A DNA stretch of 64,000 bases from Clostridia bacterium (GTDB lineage Bacteria > Bacillota > Clostridia > Oscillospirales > Butyricicoccaceae), in NCBI GenBank assembly GCA_029099685.1, contig JAQXOO010000022.1, positions 1 through 64,000 of the forward strand, written 5' to 3'. A program made the position numbers and the translations under genes. This document shows, piece by piece, positions 7,349 through 17,143 of the stretch. Below the pieces are notes generated by a model. The model saw only the letters and a program-made list of their open reading frames with translations. It was not told where the DNA came from and did not search any database. How positions within the stretch are numbered: position 1 is the first letter of the stretch; each line of letters starts with the position of its first letter.

Positions 7349-9979
7349 ATGAGCATTCGCAAGGAATTGCCCAAGACCTATGACCCCAAGGCCTCTGAGA
7401 GCCGGCTGTACCAGTTCTGGCTGGACGGCGGCTTCTTCAACGCCGAGGTGGACAAAAACAAAAAGCCCTATTCCATCGTGCTGCCGCCCCCCAACGTCAC
7501 CGGCCAGCTCCACATGGGCCACGCCTTTGACGACACCCTGCAGGACATCCTGATCCGCACCAAGCGGATGCAGGGCTATGCCGCCCTGTGGATGCCCGGC
7601 ACCGACCACGCCGGCATCGCCACCCAGATCAAGGTGGAGGAGCAGCTCCGCAAAGAGGGCCTGACCCGCTACGACCTGGGCCGGGAAAAGTTCCTGGAAC
7701 GGGTCTGGCAGTGGAAGGAGCAGTACGGATCCCGCATCGTCAAGCAGATGCACTCCATGGGCTGCTCCTGCGACTGGCGGCGGCTGCGCTTTACCATGGA
7801 CGAGGGCTGCTCCAAGGCCGTTAAGGAGGTCTTCATCGACCTGTATCAGAAGGGCTATATCTACAAGGGCAGCCGCATCATCAACTGGTGCCCCCACTGC
7901 ACCACCGCCCTGTCCGACGCCGAGGTGGAATACACCGACAAGCCCGGCCACCTGTGGTATATCCGCTACCCCCCCCCCGACGGCCCCGGCGACCTGGTGG
8001 TGGCCACCACCCGCCCCGAGACCATGATGGGCGATACCGGCGTGGCCGTCAACCCCGAGGATGAGCGGTTCAAGCATCTGGTGGGCAAGACCTGCATCCT
8101 GCCCATCATGAACCGGGAGATCCCCATCGTGGCCGACGATTACGTGGAGCTGGGCTTCGGCACCGGCGCGGTGAAGATGACCCCCGCCCACGACCCCAAC
8201 GACTTCGAGGTGGGCCTGCGGCACAATCTGGAGGTCATCCGCTGCATCGCTGACGACGGCACCATCAACGAAAACGGCGGCCCCTACCAGGGCATGGACC
8301 GTTACGAGTGCCGCAAGTCCATCGTCAAAGATCTGGAGGAGCAGGGCTATCTGGTCAAGACCGAGGATTACAGCCACAACGTGGGCACCTGCTACCGCTG
8401 CCACAACGATGTGGAGCCGCTGATCTCTGCCCAGTGGTTCGTGAAGATGGCCCCCCTGGCCAAGGAAGCCCTCCGGGTGGCCTATGACGGCGACATCCGC
8501 TTTGTCCCCGAGCGGTTCACCAAGACCTATACCAACTGGATGGAGAACGTCCATGACTGGTGCATCTCCCGCCAGCTGTGGTGGGGCCACCAGATCCCCG
8601 CCTATTACTGCGATGACTGCGGCGAGATGACCGTCAGCAAGGAGACCGTCACCGTCTGTCCCAAGTGCGGCTCCACCCATGTGCGCCAGGACGAGGATGT
8701 GCTGGACACCTGGTTCAGCTCCGCCCTGTGGCCCTTCTCCACCATGGGCTGGCCGGACAAGACCCCCGAGCTGGAGTATTTCTATCCCACCTCCGTGCTG
8801 GTCACCGGCTATGACATCATCTTCTTCTGGGTGGCCCGGATGATCTTCTCCGGCATGGAGCAGATGAAGCAGATCCCCTTCAAGGATGTGTTCATCCACG
8901 GCATCGTCCGGGATGACAAGGGCCGCAAGATGTCCAAATCCCTGGGCAACGGCATCGACCCCATGGAGGTCATCGACAAATACGGCGCCGATGCCCTGCG
9001 CTTCACCCTGAGCACCGGCATCGCCCCCGGCAACGACACCCGGTTCTATTACGAGCGGGTGGAGGCCAACCGCAACTTCTGCAACAAGATCTGGAACGCT
9101 TCCCGCTTCCTGCTGATGAATCTGGAGGTGGAGGACTTTGACCTGCCCCGGCAGCTGGATCTGGAGGATAAGTGGATCCTGAGCCGGTACAACACCCTGG
9201 TGAAGGAAGTCACCGAGAACATCGACCGCTACGAGCTGGGCATCGCCGCGGACAAACTCTATTCCTTCATCTGGGACAACTTCTGCGACTGGTATATCGA
9301 ACTGTGCAAGACCCGCCTCACCGGAGAGGACAAGGAAGCCTCCCGCCGGGCCCAGCGGGTACTGGGCCACGTGCTGTCGGGCACTCTGCAGCTGCTGCAT
9401 CCCTTCATGCCCTTCATCACCGAGGAGATCTGGCAGGCCCTGCCCCACGAAGGCCCCTCCGTCATGGTGTCCAAGTGGCCCGAGGCGGACGAGCGCCTGT
9501 ACTTCCCCGCCGAGGAGCAGGAGATGGAGGAGATCATGGCCGCCATCCGCGCCGTGCGCAACCGCCGCAGCGAGATGAACGTGCCCCCCTCCAAAAAGGC
9601 GGCCCTTATCATCGCCACCCAGAAGCCCGCCCTGTTCGCCCAGGCGGAGCCCTTTATGAAGCGTCTGGCCTGGGCCAGCCAGGTCACCGTTCAGCAGCAG
9701 GCCCCTGCCGATGTTTCCGGCATGGTCACCTGCGTCACCCAGGCGGCCCAGATCTATATGCCCCTCAGCGAGCTGGTGGATCTGGACAAGGAGCGGGAGC
9801 GCCTGCAGAAGGAGCTGGACAACGCTTTGAACATGGTCACCCGCACCGAGGGCAAGCTGAAGAACGAGAGCTTTGTCTCCCGCGCGCCGGAGGCGGTGGT
9901 CAACGCCGAAAAGGAGAAGCTGGAGAAATACCGCCAGATGGCGGCCAAACTGCAGGACAACCTGAAGGCTCTGGGCTGA
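7349..9979 (+). CDS. valS: Valyl-tRNA synthetase
   Basis: 876-residue class I synthetase that charges tRNA-Val. The HIGH-type motif HMGH is at residues 55-58 after PPPNVTGQL, and KMSKS is at 527-531. The CP1 editing domain lies between them, and the anticodon-binding domain and C-terminal coiled-coil arm (from about [16 protein letters not shown]) are complete. The start is the ATG ten bases after AGGAGG; an in-frame ATG at 7310 lies before the binding site and is rejected. folC follows after four bases, so the two are probably co-transcribed under T-box control. Confidence 0.98.
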   Translation: MSIRKELPKTYDPKASESRLYQFWLDGGFFNAEVDKNKKPYSIVLPPPNVTGQLHMGHAFDDTLQDILIRTKRMQGYAALWMPGTDHAGIATQIKVEEQLRKEGLTRYDLGREKFLERVWQWKEQYGSRIVKQMHSMGCSCDWRRLRFTMDEGCSKAVKEVFIDLYQKGYIYKGSRIINWCPHCTTALSDAEVEYTDKPGHLWYIRYPPPDGPGDLVVATTRPETMMGDTGVAVNPEDERFKHLVGKTCILPIMNREIPIVADDYVELGFGTGAVKMTPAHDPNDFEVGLRHNLEVIRCIADDGTINENGGPYQGMDRYECRKSIVKDLEEQGYLVKTEDYSHNVGTCYRCHNDVEPLISAQWFVKMAPLAKEALRVAYDGDIRFVPERFTKTYTNWMENVHDWCISRQLWWGHQIPAYYCDDCGEMTVSKETVTVCPKCGSTHVRQDEDVLDTWFSSALWPFSTMGWPDKTPELEYFYPTSVLVTGYDIIFFWVARMIFSGMEQMKQIPFKDVFIHGIVRDDKGRKMSKSLGNGIDPMEVIDKYGADALRFTLSTGIAPGNDTRFYYERVEANRNFCNKIWNASRFLLMNLEVEDFDLPRQLDLEDKWILSRYNTLVKEVTENIDRYELGIAADKLYSFIWDNFCDWYIELCKTRLTGEDKEASRRAQRVLGHVLSGTLQLLHPFMPFITEEIWQALPHEGPSVMVSKWPEADERLYFPAEEQEMEEIMAAIRAVRNRRSEMNVPPSKKAALIIATQKPALFAQAEPFMKRLAWASQVTVQQQAPADVSGMVTCVTQAAQIYMPLSELVDLDKERERLQKELDNALNMVTRTEGKLKNESFVSRAPEAVVNAEKEKLEKYRQMAAKLQDNLKALG

Positions 9980-9983
9980 GAAC

Positions 9984-11264
9984 ATGACCTACGAGCAAGC
10001 GCTGGAATATATCCACAGCCGCATCCATCTGGGCACCCGAAAGGGACTGGGACGGATGGAGCGGCTGATGGAAAAGCTGGGCCATCCGGAACGGCAGTGC
10101 CCCTTCGTCCACATCGCCGGCTCCAACGGAAAGGGCAGCACCGCCGCCATGTGTGAAAGCGTGCTGCGCCACGCCGGGTACAAAACCGGACTGTTTGTAT
10201 CCCCCTATGTCTTTGATTTCCGGGAGCGCATCCAGGTCAACGGAGCGCTGGTGGACCGGGAGCTGATGTGCGCCGTGCTGGAACAGCTCATTCCGGTCCT
10301 GGACGAAATGAAGGCCGAAGGCCAGGAGTGCACCGAGTTCGAGACCGTCACCGCCCTGGCGCTTATGGTATACGCCCGGTGCCGGGTGGACTTCGTGGTG
10401 TTCGAGGTGGGCATCGGCGGTCTGCTGGACTGCACCAATGTGATCCCGCCGCCGGCCTGCGCCGTCCTCACCGCCGTCTCTCTGGAGCACACCAACATCC
10501 TGGGGAACACCATCCATGACATCGCCGTGCAGAAGTGCGGCATCATCAAGCCCGGCTGCCGGGCCGCGGGGTACTGCGGCCTGCATCCCGAAGCGGAGAC
10601 AGTACTCCGGGACACCTGCCGGAGGCTGGAGGTCCCCCTGGCCGTGGCGGACAAAGCCCGGCTGGAGGTGCTGGAGGCGGATGACGCCGGCTCCCGCTTC
10701 CGCTACGGCGGACGGGAATACCGCATCGCTCTGCCGGGAGGGCACCAGGTGTACAATGCCCTCACCGTGCTGTCCGTTGTGGAGCAGCTGCGGGCGGAGG
10801 GCTTTGACCTGCCGGAAAGCGCCGTCTGCCGGGGACTGGAAGCCGCTTCCATCGCCGGGCGGCTGCAGGTGGTGCGGAAGGAGCCCAAATGCATCCTGGA
10901 CGGCGCCCACAACCCCGGAAAGATGGACGCCCTGTGCGCCGCGCTGGACAGCCTCTATCCCGGCCGTCCGCTGATCGGCGTGGTGGGCATGATGGCGCGG
11001 AAGGACTGGCGGCACGCGGTGCCCCAGCTGGCCTGCCGCTGCCGGGCATTCATCGCCGTGCGGCCGGACGAAAGCGAACTGTCCCTGCCCGCGGAGGAGC
11101 TGGCGGAGTTTGCCCACGCCCACTGTGCAGAGGTCTACGCCTGTGACGACCCGGAGGACGGGGCCAGGCTGGCCCTTCAGCTGGCCCGGCCCGGGGATGT
11201 TTTGGTGGCTTGCGGCTCCATGTATCTGCTGGAAGGGGCAAAAAAAGGCTTTACCGACGCATAA
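9984..11264 (+). CDS. folC: Folylpolyglutamate synthase / dihydrofolate synthase
   Basis: 426-residue Mur-ligase-like enzyme that adds glutamate to folates (and possibly to dihydropteroate) using ATP. The P-loop GSNGKGST lies at residues 46-53, the family sequence VFEVGIGGLLDCTN near residue 140, and the C-terminal domain begins at the LDGAHNPGKMDA motif. The length is normal. It starts four bases after valS, a common Clostridia and Bacillus neighbourhood, and ends before a strong hairpin. Confidence 0.95.
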   Translation: MTYEQALEYIHSRIHLGTRKGLGRMERLMEKLGHPERQCPFVHIAGSNGKGSTAAMCESVLRHAGYKTGLFVSPYVFDFRERIQVNGALVDRELMCAVLEQLIPVLDEMKAEGQECTEFETVTALALMVYARCRVDFVVFEVGIGGLLDCTNVIPPPACAVLTAVSLEHTNILGNTIHDIAVQKCGIIKPGCRAAGYCGLHPEAETVLRDTCRRLEVPLAVADKARLEVLEADDAGSRFRYGGREYRIALPGGHQVYNALTVLSVVEQLRAEGFDLPESAVCRGLEAASIAGRLQVVRKEPKCILDGAHNPGKMDALCAALDSLYPGRPLIGVVGMMARKDWRHAVPQLACRCRAFIAVRPDESELSLPAEELAEFAHAHCAEVYACDDPEDGARLALQLARPGDVLVACGSMYLLEGAKKGFTDA

Positions 11265-11296
11265 TGACAGAAAAAACAGCATAAACTGGTTAGAAT

Positions 11297-11330
11297 AAGA
11301 CCGTGTACAAGCCGTACACGGTCTTATTTT
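11297..11330 (+). terminator. Terminator after folC
   Basis: AAGACCGTGTAC (11297-11308) pairs perfectly with GTACACGGTCTT (11314-11325) around a 5-base loop, followed by ATTTT. It leaves only 25 bases before the spoIIAA start. Confidence 0.85.
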
Positions 11331-11355
11331 GTACAAAAAGGGGGCATCCATTGCC

Positions 11356-11661
11356 ATGGATATGCGGTATCAGACCCGGGAGGGCACCCTCCGGGTGTGG
11401 CTGGAGGGTGAACTGGGCCACCACGAGGCCATCCGGCTGATGGCACGGCTCTCGGCCCTGGTGGAGGACCATCTGCCCTCGCGGCTGGAGCTGGACCTGT
11501 CGGGGCTGGAGTTCATGGACAGCTCGGGCATCGCCGTGGTGGTGCAGACGGCCCGCAGGTGCGCCGACTGCGGCGGCAGCCTGGCGGTGGTCAACACGCC
11601 GCCCCAGGCGAAAAAAGTGCTGGTCACCGCCGGCATCCACCGGCTGGTGGACATTGGTTAG
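11356..11661 (+). CDS. spoIIAA: Anti-sigma F factor antagonist SpoIIAA
   Basis: 101-residue STAS-domain protein. In its dephosphorylated form it releases sigma F from SpoIIAB in the forespore; SpoIIAB phosphorylates it and SpoIIE reverses this. The phosphorylation motif is FMDSSGIAVV, with the serine equivalent to B. subtilis Ser58 at residue 57. The start is the ATG at 11356 after AAAAAGGGGG; an upstream in-frame TTG is less likely. First gene of the spoIIA operon. Confidence 0.93.
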   Translation: MDMRYQTREGTLRVWLEGELGHHEAIRLMARLSALVEDHLPSRLELDLSGLEFMDSSGIAVVVQTARRCADCGGSLAVVNTPPQAKKVLVTAGIHRLVDIG

Positions 11662-11673
11662 GAGGGAACACCC

Positions 11674-12126
11674 ATGAAACTGCTGAAAAAAGACCGCATC
11701 AACGAGGTGACCCTGCGGTTTCTCAGCCGCAGCACCAACGAAAGCTTCGCCCGGGCGGCGGCCGCCGCCTTTATCGCCCAGCTGGACCCCACGGTGGAGC
11801 AGGTCTATGACATCAAGACCGCCGTTTCCGAGGCGGTGACCAACGCCATCGTCCACGGCTACCGGGACACCCTGGGCACCATCACCATGACGGTGCGGCT
11901 GTACGCCCCCGCCGCCGCAGAGATCATCATCCGGGACCAGGGCTGCGGCATCGCGGACATCAAACAGGCCCGGGAACCCATGTTCACCACCGGCGGCGCA
12001 GAGCGCTCGGGCATGGGCTTCACCATCATGGAGAGCTTCATGGACGGCATGACCGTCCGCTCCCGGCCGGGGCGGGGCACCGTGGTCACCCTGCAGAAGC
12101 TCCTCCAGCCCCGGCAGGAGGCATGA
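11674..12126 (+). CDS. spoIIAB: Anti-sigma F factor / serine kinase SpoIIAB
   Basis: 150-residue GHKL-type kinase that binds and inhibits sigma F and phosphorylates SpoIIAA. The N-box AVSEAVTNAIVHGY, the G1-type RDQGCGIADI and the GMGFTIMESFMD glycine-rich lid are all present. It has AGGAGG-like AGGAGGGAAC upstream and overlaps the sigF start by four bases (ATGA), so the sigma factor and its inhibitor are translationally coupled. Confidence 0.95.
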   Translation: MKLLKKDRINEVTLRFLSRSTNESFARAAAAAFIAQLDPTVEQVYDIKTAVSEAVTNAIVHGYRDTLGTITMTVRLYAPAAAEIIIRDQGCGIADIKQAREPMFTTGGAERSGMGFTIMESFMDGMTVRSRPGRGTVVTLQKLLQPRQEA

Positions 12127-12833
12127 AGGAAGAACTGCGGCGGGACCTTCTGCAGGCACAGGCCGGGGACAAGCCCGCCATGGACCGGCTGCTGGCGGAA
12201 AACAGCGCCCTGGTGTGGAGCGTGGCCCGGCGGTTTTTCGGCCGGGGCTGCGAGCCGGAGGATCTGTTCCAGCTGGGCTGCATCGGCCTGATGAAGGCCA
12301 TCCGGGGCTTTGACCTGAGCCAGCCGGTGGCATTTTCTACATACGCCGTGCCCAAGATCGCGGGAGAGATGCGCCGCTTTCTCCGGGACGACGGGCCGGT
12401 AAAGGTCAGCCGCACCCTGCGGGAGCGGGCCTTTGCCCTGCGGCAGGTCCAGACGCGGCTGGAGCGGGAGACCGGGCATAGCCCACGGCTGTCGGACCTG
12501 TGCCGGGAAACGGGCCTGCAGCCGGAGGAGGTGCTGGAGGCCCTGCAGGCCCCACGGGACACCGATTCCCTGGACGCCGCCCTCCCGGGGCAGGACCGCA
12601 CCCTGGGGGACATCCTGTCCGACCGCCGGGAGGAGGGCGCCCTGGTGGAAACCCTGGCCCTGCGGGAGGCCATCGACCGGCTGGAGCCGCTGCTGCGCCA
12701 GGTGATCCTGCTGCGGTATATGCGGGACCTGACCCAGCAGCGCATCGCCGTCATCCTGGGGCTGACCCAGGTGCAGGTGAGCCGCATGGAAAAAAAGGCC
12801 CGGGCGCAGCTCAGGCAGGCGCTGACGGAATAA
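12123..12833 (+). CDS. sigF: RNA polymerase sporulation sigma factor F
   Basis: 236-residue sigma-70 family protein that directs early forespore transcription. Region 2 is seen in EDLFQLGCIGLMKAIRGFDLS...FSTYAVPKIAGEMRRFLRDD, region 3 in SRTLRERAFALRQVQ, and region 4 HTH in RDLTQQRIAVILGLTQVQVSRMEKKA. Position after spoIIAA and spoIIAB identifies it as sigma F rather than sigma G. A bidirectional terminator follows. Confidence 0.95.
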   Translation: MKEELRRDLLQAQAGDKPAMDRLLAENSALVWSVARRFFGRGCEPEDLFQLGCIGLMKAIRGFDLSQPVAFSTYAVPKIAGEMRRFLRDDGPVKVSRTLRERAFALRQVQTRLERETGHSPRLSDLCRETGLQPEEVLEALQAPRDTDSLDAALPGQDRTLGDILSDRREEGALVETLALREAIDRLEPLLRQVILLRYMRDLTQQRIAVILGLTQVQVSRMEKKARAQLRQALTE

Positions 12834-12920
12834 AATGCCACCGGAAAAGTCCGGGAGCGCCGGGAAGAATGTTCCGCGGGCCTTTCGCCGGGAGCTTCTT
12901 CACGGTATCCATATGGAGAA

Positions 12921-12963
12921 AAACACGCCATACGCAGCCGTGATGGCTGGATATGGCGTGTTT
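12921..12963. terminator. Bidirectional terminator between sigF and potD
   Basis: AAACACGCCATA (12921-12932) pairs with TATGGCGTGTTT (12952-12963), with CAGCC/GGCTG nested inside. It lies between the convergent sigF and pot operons. Confidence 0.85.
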
Positions 12964-13010
12964 GGTTCAGAAGAAGACCGGCGTTTCCGTCGCCGGCGCC
13001 CCGCGGCCGG

Positions 13011-14120
13011 TCAGTTCAGCTTGACTTCCTCCCACAGGGTGTTTACAAGCGCCAGCGTCTCGGCGTCCAGGCTGCGGAAGGCGTAGCGGTTGTAATTATC
13101 CCGGAAGCTCTCAATGTCGGGATACAGGATGGCCATGGCGTCCTCGCCCATGTCCTCCTGATAGGCAGCGTCCTCATAGACCAGGGCGTTGGGAGAGGCG
13201 TACCAGATATACTCGGCGTTGGCGATGGCCACCTCGCGGCTGAGCATAAAGTTGATGAAGCACTCGGCCAGCTCCTTGTTCTTGCAGCAGGAGGGGATGC
13301 ACATGGCATCCACAAAGTAGTTGGTGCGCTCGGGATAATAGAACTGCAGGTCCACGTTGTCGGCCTGGTTGTCCACCATGGTGAAGTAGTCGCCGGCGTA
13401 ATAGGTGCCCACGGCGGCCTCGCCGGAGGCCATCATGTTGTAGATCTCATCCATGACCTTGCCCTTCAGCAGGGGGTTCTGGCGCAAAAGCTCGGCCTGG
13501 GCCTGCTCCCACACCGCACGGTCGGTGGTGTTCACGTCCAGCCCCAGCTTGTACATGGCGGTGCCGAAGGCGTCGCGGGAGTTGTTGAACTGCAGGATCT
13601 GGCCGCTGTATGCTTCATTCCACATCAGGTCCCAGCTGCCGGTGTCTGACTCGTCCACCACATTGGCGTTGTAGATGATGCCCACCACGCCGTAGGTATA
13701 GGGGACGGTATAGGTGTTCTCGGGATCGTAATACAGGCCCCGGAAGCTGTCGGCGATATACTGGTAATTGGGGATGTTGTCAAAGTTCAGGGGCAGGAGC
13801 ATATCCTCCTCCCGCATACGGGCGATCATGTAGTCAGAGGGGATCACCAGGTCATAGCTGACGGCGCCGCTGGACAGCTTGGAATACATGGTCTCGTTGC
13901 TGTCATAGGTGTCGTAGTTGACCTTGACCTTGACACCGTAGGTCTCCTCGTACCAGCGCTCGAACTCCGAGACAACATCCATGCTGTCCTCGGAACCGTC
14001 GGAGATATATTCTCCCCAGTTGTAAACGTTCAACGTCAGCGTTTCGCCGCCGCAGCCGGACAGCAGGGCAAAACAGCCCAGTACAAGGGCGCACAGCAGC
14101 AGGGTCGCGATTTTTTTCAT
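13011..14120 (-). CDS. potD: Spermidine/putrescine ABC transporter substrate-binding lipoprotein
   Basis: 369-residue periplasmic-type binding protein for polyamines. The signal peptide MKKIATLLLCALVLGCFALL ends with lipobox LSGC. The mature protein opens LTLNVYNWGEYISD, the hallmark of PotD/PotF. The start at 14120 has GGAGG ten bases upstream; the ATG at 14129 is only two bases from that site. Last gene of potABCD, nearly overlapping potC, whose last codons carry the ribosome binding site. Confidence 0.95.
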   Translation of the reverse strand: MKKIATLLLCALVLGCFALLSGCGGETLTLNVYNWGEYISDGSEDSMDVVSEFERWYEETYGVKVKVNYDTYDSNETMYSKLSSGAVSYDLVIPSDYMIARMREEDMLLPLNFDNIPNYQYIADSFRGLYYDPENTYTVPYTYGVVGIIYNANVVDESDTGSWDLMWNEAYSGQILQFNNSRDAFGTAMYKLGLDVNTTDRAVWEQAQAELLRQNPLLKGKVMDEIYNMMASGEAAVGTYYAGDYFTMVDNQADNVDLQFYYPERTNYFVDAMCIPSCCKNKELAECFINFMLSREVAIANAEYIWYASPNALVYEDAAYQEDMGEDAMAILYPDIESFRDNYNRYAFRSLDAETLALVNTLWEEVKLN

Positions 14121-14128
14121 GAAAGTCA

Positions 14129-14950
14129 TTACCTCCGTTCGTTGTGTTTAGACTGGCGCAGGCGGTTGTCAGCCCGCTCATCCTGCAGATTGGACAGCAG
14201 CAGCAGCGCCAGAATGACAAAGAAAATAATGGTGGACAGGGCGTACATCTTGGGCGTGACCGTCTTTTTGGTCATGCTGTAGATGCGGATGGGCAGGGTC
14301 TGGAAGCCGTTGCCCTGGGTAAAATAGCTGATGACGAAGTCATCCAGCGAAAGGGTGAAGGCCATGATGAGGCCGGTGACGATGCCGGGCAGGATCTCCG
14401 GCAGCTCCGCCTTGAAAAAGGCCTGCATGGGGGTGCAGCCCAGGTCCATGGCCGCCTCCGGCAGCGCCGGGTCCATCTGGCGCAGTTTGGGCAGCACCTG
14501 CAGGATCACATAGGGCAGGCAGAAGGTCACGTGGGACATCAGCATGGTCCAGAAGCTCAGGCTGGAGGAAAGCCCCAGCCGTCCGCCGATGAACACGAAC
14601 ATCAGCATCAGCGAGATGCCGGTGATGATGTCCGGGTTGGTCATGGGGATGTTGGTGACGGTGTTGATGGCGGCCCGGGCGTATTTGCTGCGCAGCTTGT
14701 CGATGCCCACCGCGGCGGCGGTGCCCATGACCGTGGCGATCACCGAGGAGGAGCAGGCCAGGATCAGGGTGTTTTTCAGGGATTCCAGGGTGTCTCCGTC
14801 CCGGAACAGCTCCCGGTACCATTTCAGCGAGAAGCCGGAAAACACCGACAGGCTTTTGGTCTCGTTGAAGGAGAACAGCAGCAGAATGGCGATGGGCGCG
14901 AACAGAAAGAGAAAAATCAGGGCGGTATAGAGCTTGGATGCGCGCTTCAT
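14129..14950 (-). CDS. potC: Spermidine/putrescine ABC transporter permease PotC
   Basis: 273-residue inner-membrane permease with six predicted helices. The family EAA loop EAAMDLGCTPMQAFFKAELPEI is followed by SLDDFVISYFTQG, characteristic of PotC/PotI. It has GGAGG eight bases before the ATG, one base after the potB stop. It forms the channel with PotB. Confidence 0.95.
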   Translation of the reverse strand: MKRASKLYTALIFLFLFAPIAILLLFSFNETKSLSVFSGFSLKWYRELFRDGDTLESLKNTLILACSSSVIATVMGTAAAVGIDKLRSKYARAAINTVTNIPMTNPDIITGISLMLMFVFIGGRLGLSSSLSFWTMLMSHVTFCLPYVILQVLPKLRQMDPALPEAAMDLGCTPMQAFFKAELPEILPGIVTGLIMAFTLSLDDFVISYFTQGNGFQTLPIRIYSMTKKTVTPKMYALSTIIFFVILALLLLSNLQDERADNRLRQSKHNERR

Positions 14951-14951
14951 A

Positions 14952-15839
14952 TCACATACCTCCCCGCATATGCCGGTCAGCCAGACGGCGCATCAGCGCC
15001 ATGCCGGCCAGCAGGATGATCATCATGATAAAGGCAATGGCGGCGGCAAAGTGCAGGTTGTTGGCCACATACTGCCCCTCGATGGCGTCACCGATGAGGA
15101 AGAACTTGCCGTTGCCCAGCTTTTGAGAAATATAGAAGGTGCTGATGGAGGGGATGAGCACCATGCTGATGCCGGAGAACACCCCTGGCAGGCTCAGCGG
15201 CCACACCACCCGGCGCAGGACCTGCAGATTGCTGCAGCCCAGATCCTGGGCTGCCTCCAGCAGCCGGTTGTCCATTTTAGCCATCACCGAATAAATGGGC
15301 ATGATCATATAGGGAAAATAGTCATAGACCATGCCCACCACCACGGCGGCCTCGGTGCCGATGATGTGCACCGGCCCCAGACCCACCAGGTCCAGCAGTC
15401 CGTTGAAGATGCCGGTATCCTGCAGAATGGTCATCCAGGCATAGGTGCGGATGAGGAAGTTCATCCACATGGGGATCATGATCAGGGTGACCATGGTCTT
15501 CTGGGCGCGGGGGGCGGCCCGGGCGATGATATAGGCCATGGGATAGCCCATCAGCAGGCAGATGACGGTGGAGATGACTGCCAGCTTCAGCGACCGCCAG
15601 AAGATCAGCAGATAGGTGTGGACCTCCTGGCTCTGGCCGGCCTCGTTGGTCACGCTGGAGGTGGCGGTAAAGAACTTGACCACATTGTCCAGGGTGAAGC
15701 GGAACTGGTTGTCGGTAAAAGCGTAATAGGCGACGAACGCCAGCGGCACCAGAATGAACAGCGCGGCCCACACGGAATAGGGCGTCAGCAGCAGGTTTTC
15801 CAGCGTCAGGCCCCTGCGGCCTTTTCCGCGGCCGGTCAT
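14952..15839 (-). CDS. potB: Spermidine/putrescine ABC transporter permease PotB
   Basis: 295-residue permease with six helices. The EAA loop [21 protein letters not shown] and the [13 protein letters not shown] segment are typical of PotB. The start at 15839 overlaps the potA stop by four bases (ATGA). A longer in-frame reading up to 16007 lies inside potA and is not real. Confidence 0.95.
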   Translation of the reverse strand: MTGRGKGRRGLTLENLLLTPYSVWAALFILVPLAFVAYYAFTDNQFRFTLDNVVKFFTATSSVTNEAGQSQEVHTYLLIFWRSLKLAVISTVICLLMGYPMAYIIARAAPRAQKTMVTLIMIPMWMNFLIRTYAWMTILQDTGIFNGLLDLVGLGPVHIIGTEAAVVVGMVYDYFPYMIMPIYSVMAKMDNRLLEAAQDLGCSNLQVLRRVVWPLSLPGVFSGISMVLIPSISTFYISQKLGNGKFFLIGDAIEGQYVANNLHFAAAIAFIMMIILLAGMALMRRLADRHMRGGM

Positions 15840-16951
15840 TCCGCCCGCTCGCTTTCCGCCGGGACGGCTTCGGGGTCGATGTCCAGGGAGTAGTCGCCGT
15901 ACAGGCCGGAGTATTCGGATTTTTTCATGATATGGATGGCGTCCGGCTCGATATACAGGCCGATGTGGGAGCCTTCCGCCACGAAATCGGTGGTCTGGAT
16001 CATCCACTTGAAGCCGTTGATGTCCACGATGATCTCGTAATGGACGCCCATAAAGGTCACGGTGCTCACATTGCCCCGGAGCATGCCCTTTTCCGGAGCC
16101 ACGATGTCCACGTCCTCGGGGCGGACAACCACGTCCACCGGCTCCTTTTCGCCGAAGCCGCCGTCCACGCAGTCAAAGGTGTGGCCGGAGAAGCGGACCT
16201 TCCGGTCCGCCAGCATGACGCCGTCCAGAATGTTGGACTCGCCGATAAAGTCGGCCACAAAGGCGTTTTTGGGTTCGTTGTAGATGTCGGTGGGGGTGCC
16301 GATCTGCTGGATGGAGCCCTTGTTCATCACCACCACCGTGTCGGACATGGTGAGGGCCTCCTCCTGGTCGTGGGTGACAAAGACAAAGGTGATGCCCACC
16401 CGCTGCTGGATGGCCTTCAGCTCCCGCTGCATCTCCTTGCGGAGCTTCAGGTCCAGGGCGGACAGCGGCTCGTCCAGCAAAAGCACCCGGGGGTGGTTCA
16501 CCAGGGCGCGGGCGATGGCCACCCGCTGCTGCTCGCCGCCGGACAGGCGGCTGATGGCGGACTTTTCATAGCCCGTCAGGTTGATCAGCCGCAGCATCTC
16601 CTCCACCCGCTCCCGGATCTGGGCCTCGGACAGCTTTTTCAGCCGGAGGCCAAAGGCGATGTTCTCGTAAACATTGAGATGGGGGAACAGGGCATACCGC
16701 TGAAAAACGGTGTTCACCTGCCGCTGGTGGGGGGGCAGGTGGGTGATGTCCTTTCCATCAAAATAGACCACACCTGCGGTCGGGGTCTCAAAACCGCCGA
16801 TCAGCCGCAGTGTTGTGGTCTTGCCGCAGCCCGAAGGCCCAAGCAAGGTGACAAATTCCTTGTCCCTCACGTATAGGTTGATGTTTTTCAGGACCGTTTT
16901 GCCCCCGTAATCTTTGTGGATATTTTCAAGCTGGATCAGCCGTTCTGCCAC
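15836..16951 (-). CDS. potA: Spermidine/putrescine ABC transporter ATP-binding protein
   Basis: 371-residue ATPase: Walker [10 protein letters not shown], signature [10 protein letters not shown], Walker [14 protein letters not shown]-loop [11 protein letters not shown], and a C-terminal TOBE-type domain ([10 protein letters not shown]). The start is taken as GTG at 16951, eight bases after GGAGG; the GTG at 16960 lies inside that site. First gene of potABCD. Confidence 0.96.
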   Translation of the reverse strand: MAERLIQLENIHKDYGGKTVLKNINLYVRDKEFVTLLGPSGCGKTTTLRLIGGFETPTAGVVYFDGKDITHLPPHQRQVNTVFQRYALFPHLNVYENIAFGLRLKKLSEAQIRERVEEMLRLINLTGYEKSAISRLSGGEQQRVAIARALVNHPRVLLLDEPLSALDLKLRKEMQRELKAIQQRVGITFVFVTHDQEEALTMSDTVVVMNKGSIQQIGTPTDIYNEPKNAFVADFIGESNILDGVMLADRKVRFSGHTFDCVDGGFGEKEPVDVVVRPEDVDIVAPEKGMLRGNVSTVTFMGVHYEIIVDINGFKWMIQTTDFVAEGSHIGLYIEPDAIHIMKKSEYSGLYGDYSLDIDPEAVPAESERAE

Positions 16952-16973
16952 GCTGCGCACCTCCCGGAAAAAA

Positions 16974-16994
16974 TCTCTGTCAAATCAACAGAGA
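16974..16994. promoter_or_regulatory. Palindrome in the potABCD leader
   Basis: TCTCTGT and ACAGAGA form perfect 7-base arms around CAAATCA, 23 to 43 bases upstream of potA and downstream of its predicted promoter. It could be an operator or a short leader hairpin; no regulator can be named. Confidence 0.45.
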
Positions 16995-17016
16995 ATATAC
17001 AGGATAATTTAAGGTT

Positions 17017-17044
17017 AATATAGCATATATGCGGGAAAAGTCAA
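17017..17044 (-). promoter_or_regulatory. Promoter of potABCD
   Basis: On the minus strand TTGACT (17039-17044), a 16-base spacer and TATATT (17017-17022). Confidence 0.7.
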
Positions 17045-17064
17045 TGATTTTTCCGAACTTTTTT

Positions 17065-17130
17065 GCAAAAATCAAAAGGAAATCGGATGGATTCAAAAAA
17101 AGCTTTGATTTTCTCCGATTTCCTTTGATT
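17065..17130 (-). terminator. Terminator after the pseudouridine synthase gene
   Basis: On the minus strand AATCAAAGGAAATCGGA (17114-17130) pairs with the segment at 17070-17087 and ends in GATTTTTGC. The stem is about 17 pairs with one bulged A. Confidence 0.75.
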
Positions 17131-17143
17131 TTCTGTGAAATAC

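Noticed and set aside
11280..11300. Sigma-H promoter for spoIIA
   Set aside because: A GAAT -10-like element and an A-rich -35-like element exist, but the spacing is 14 bases and the match is poor, so it is not annotated as a promoter.
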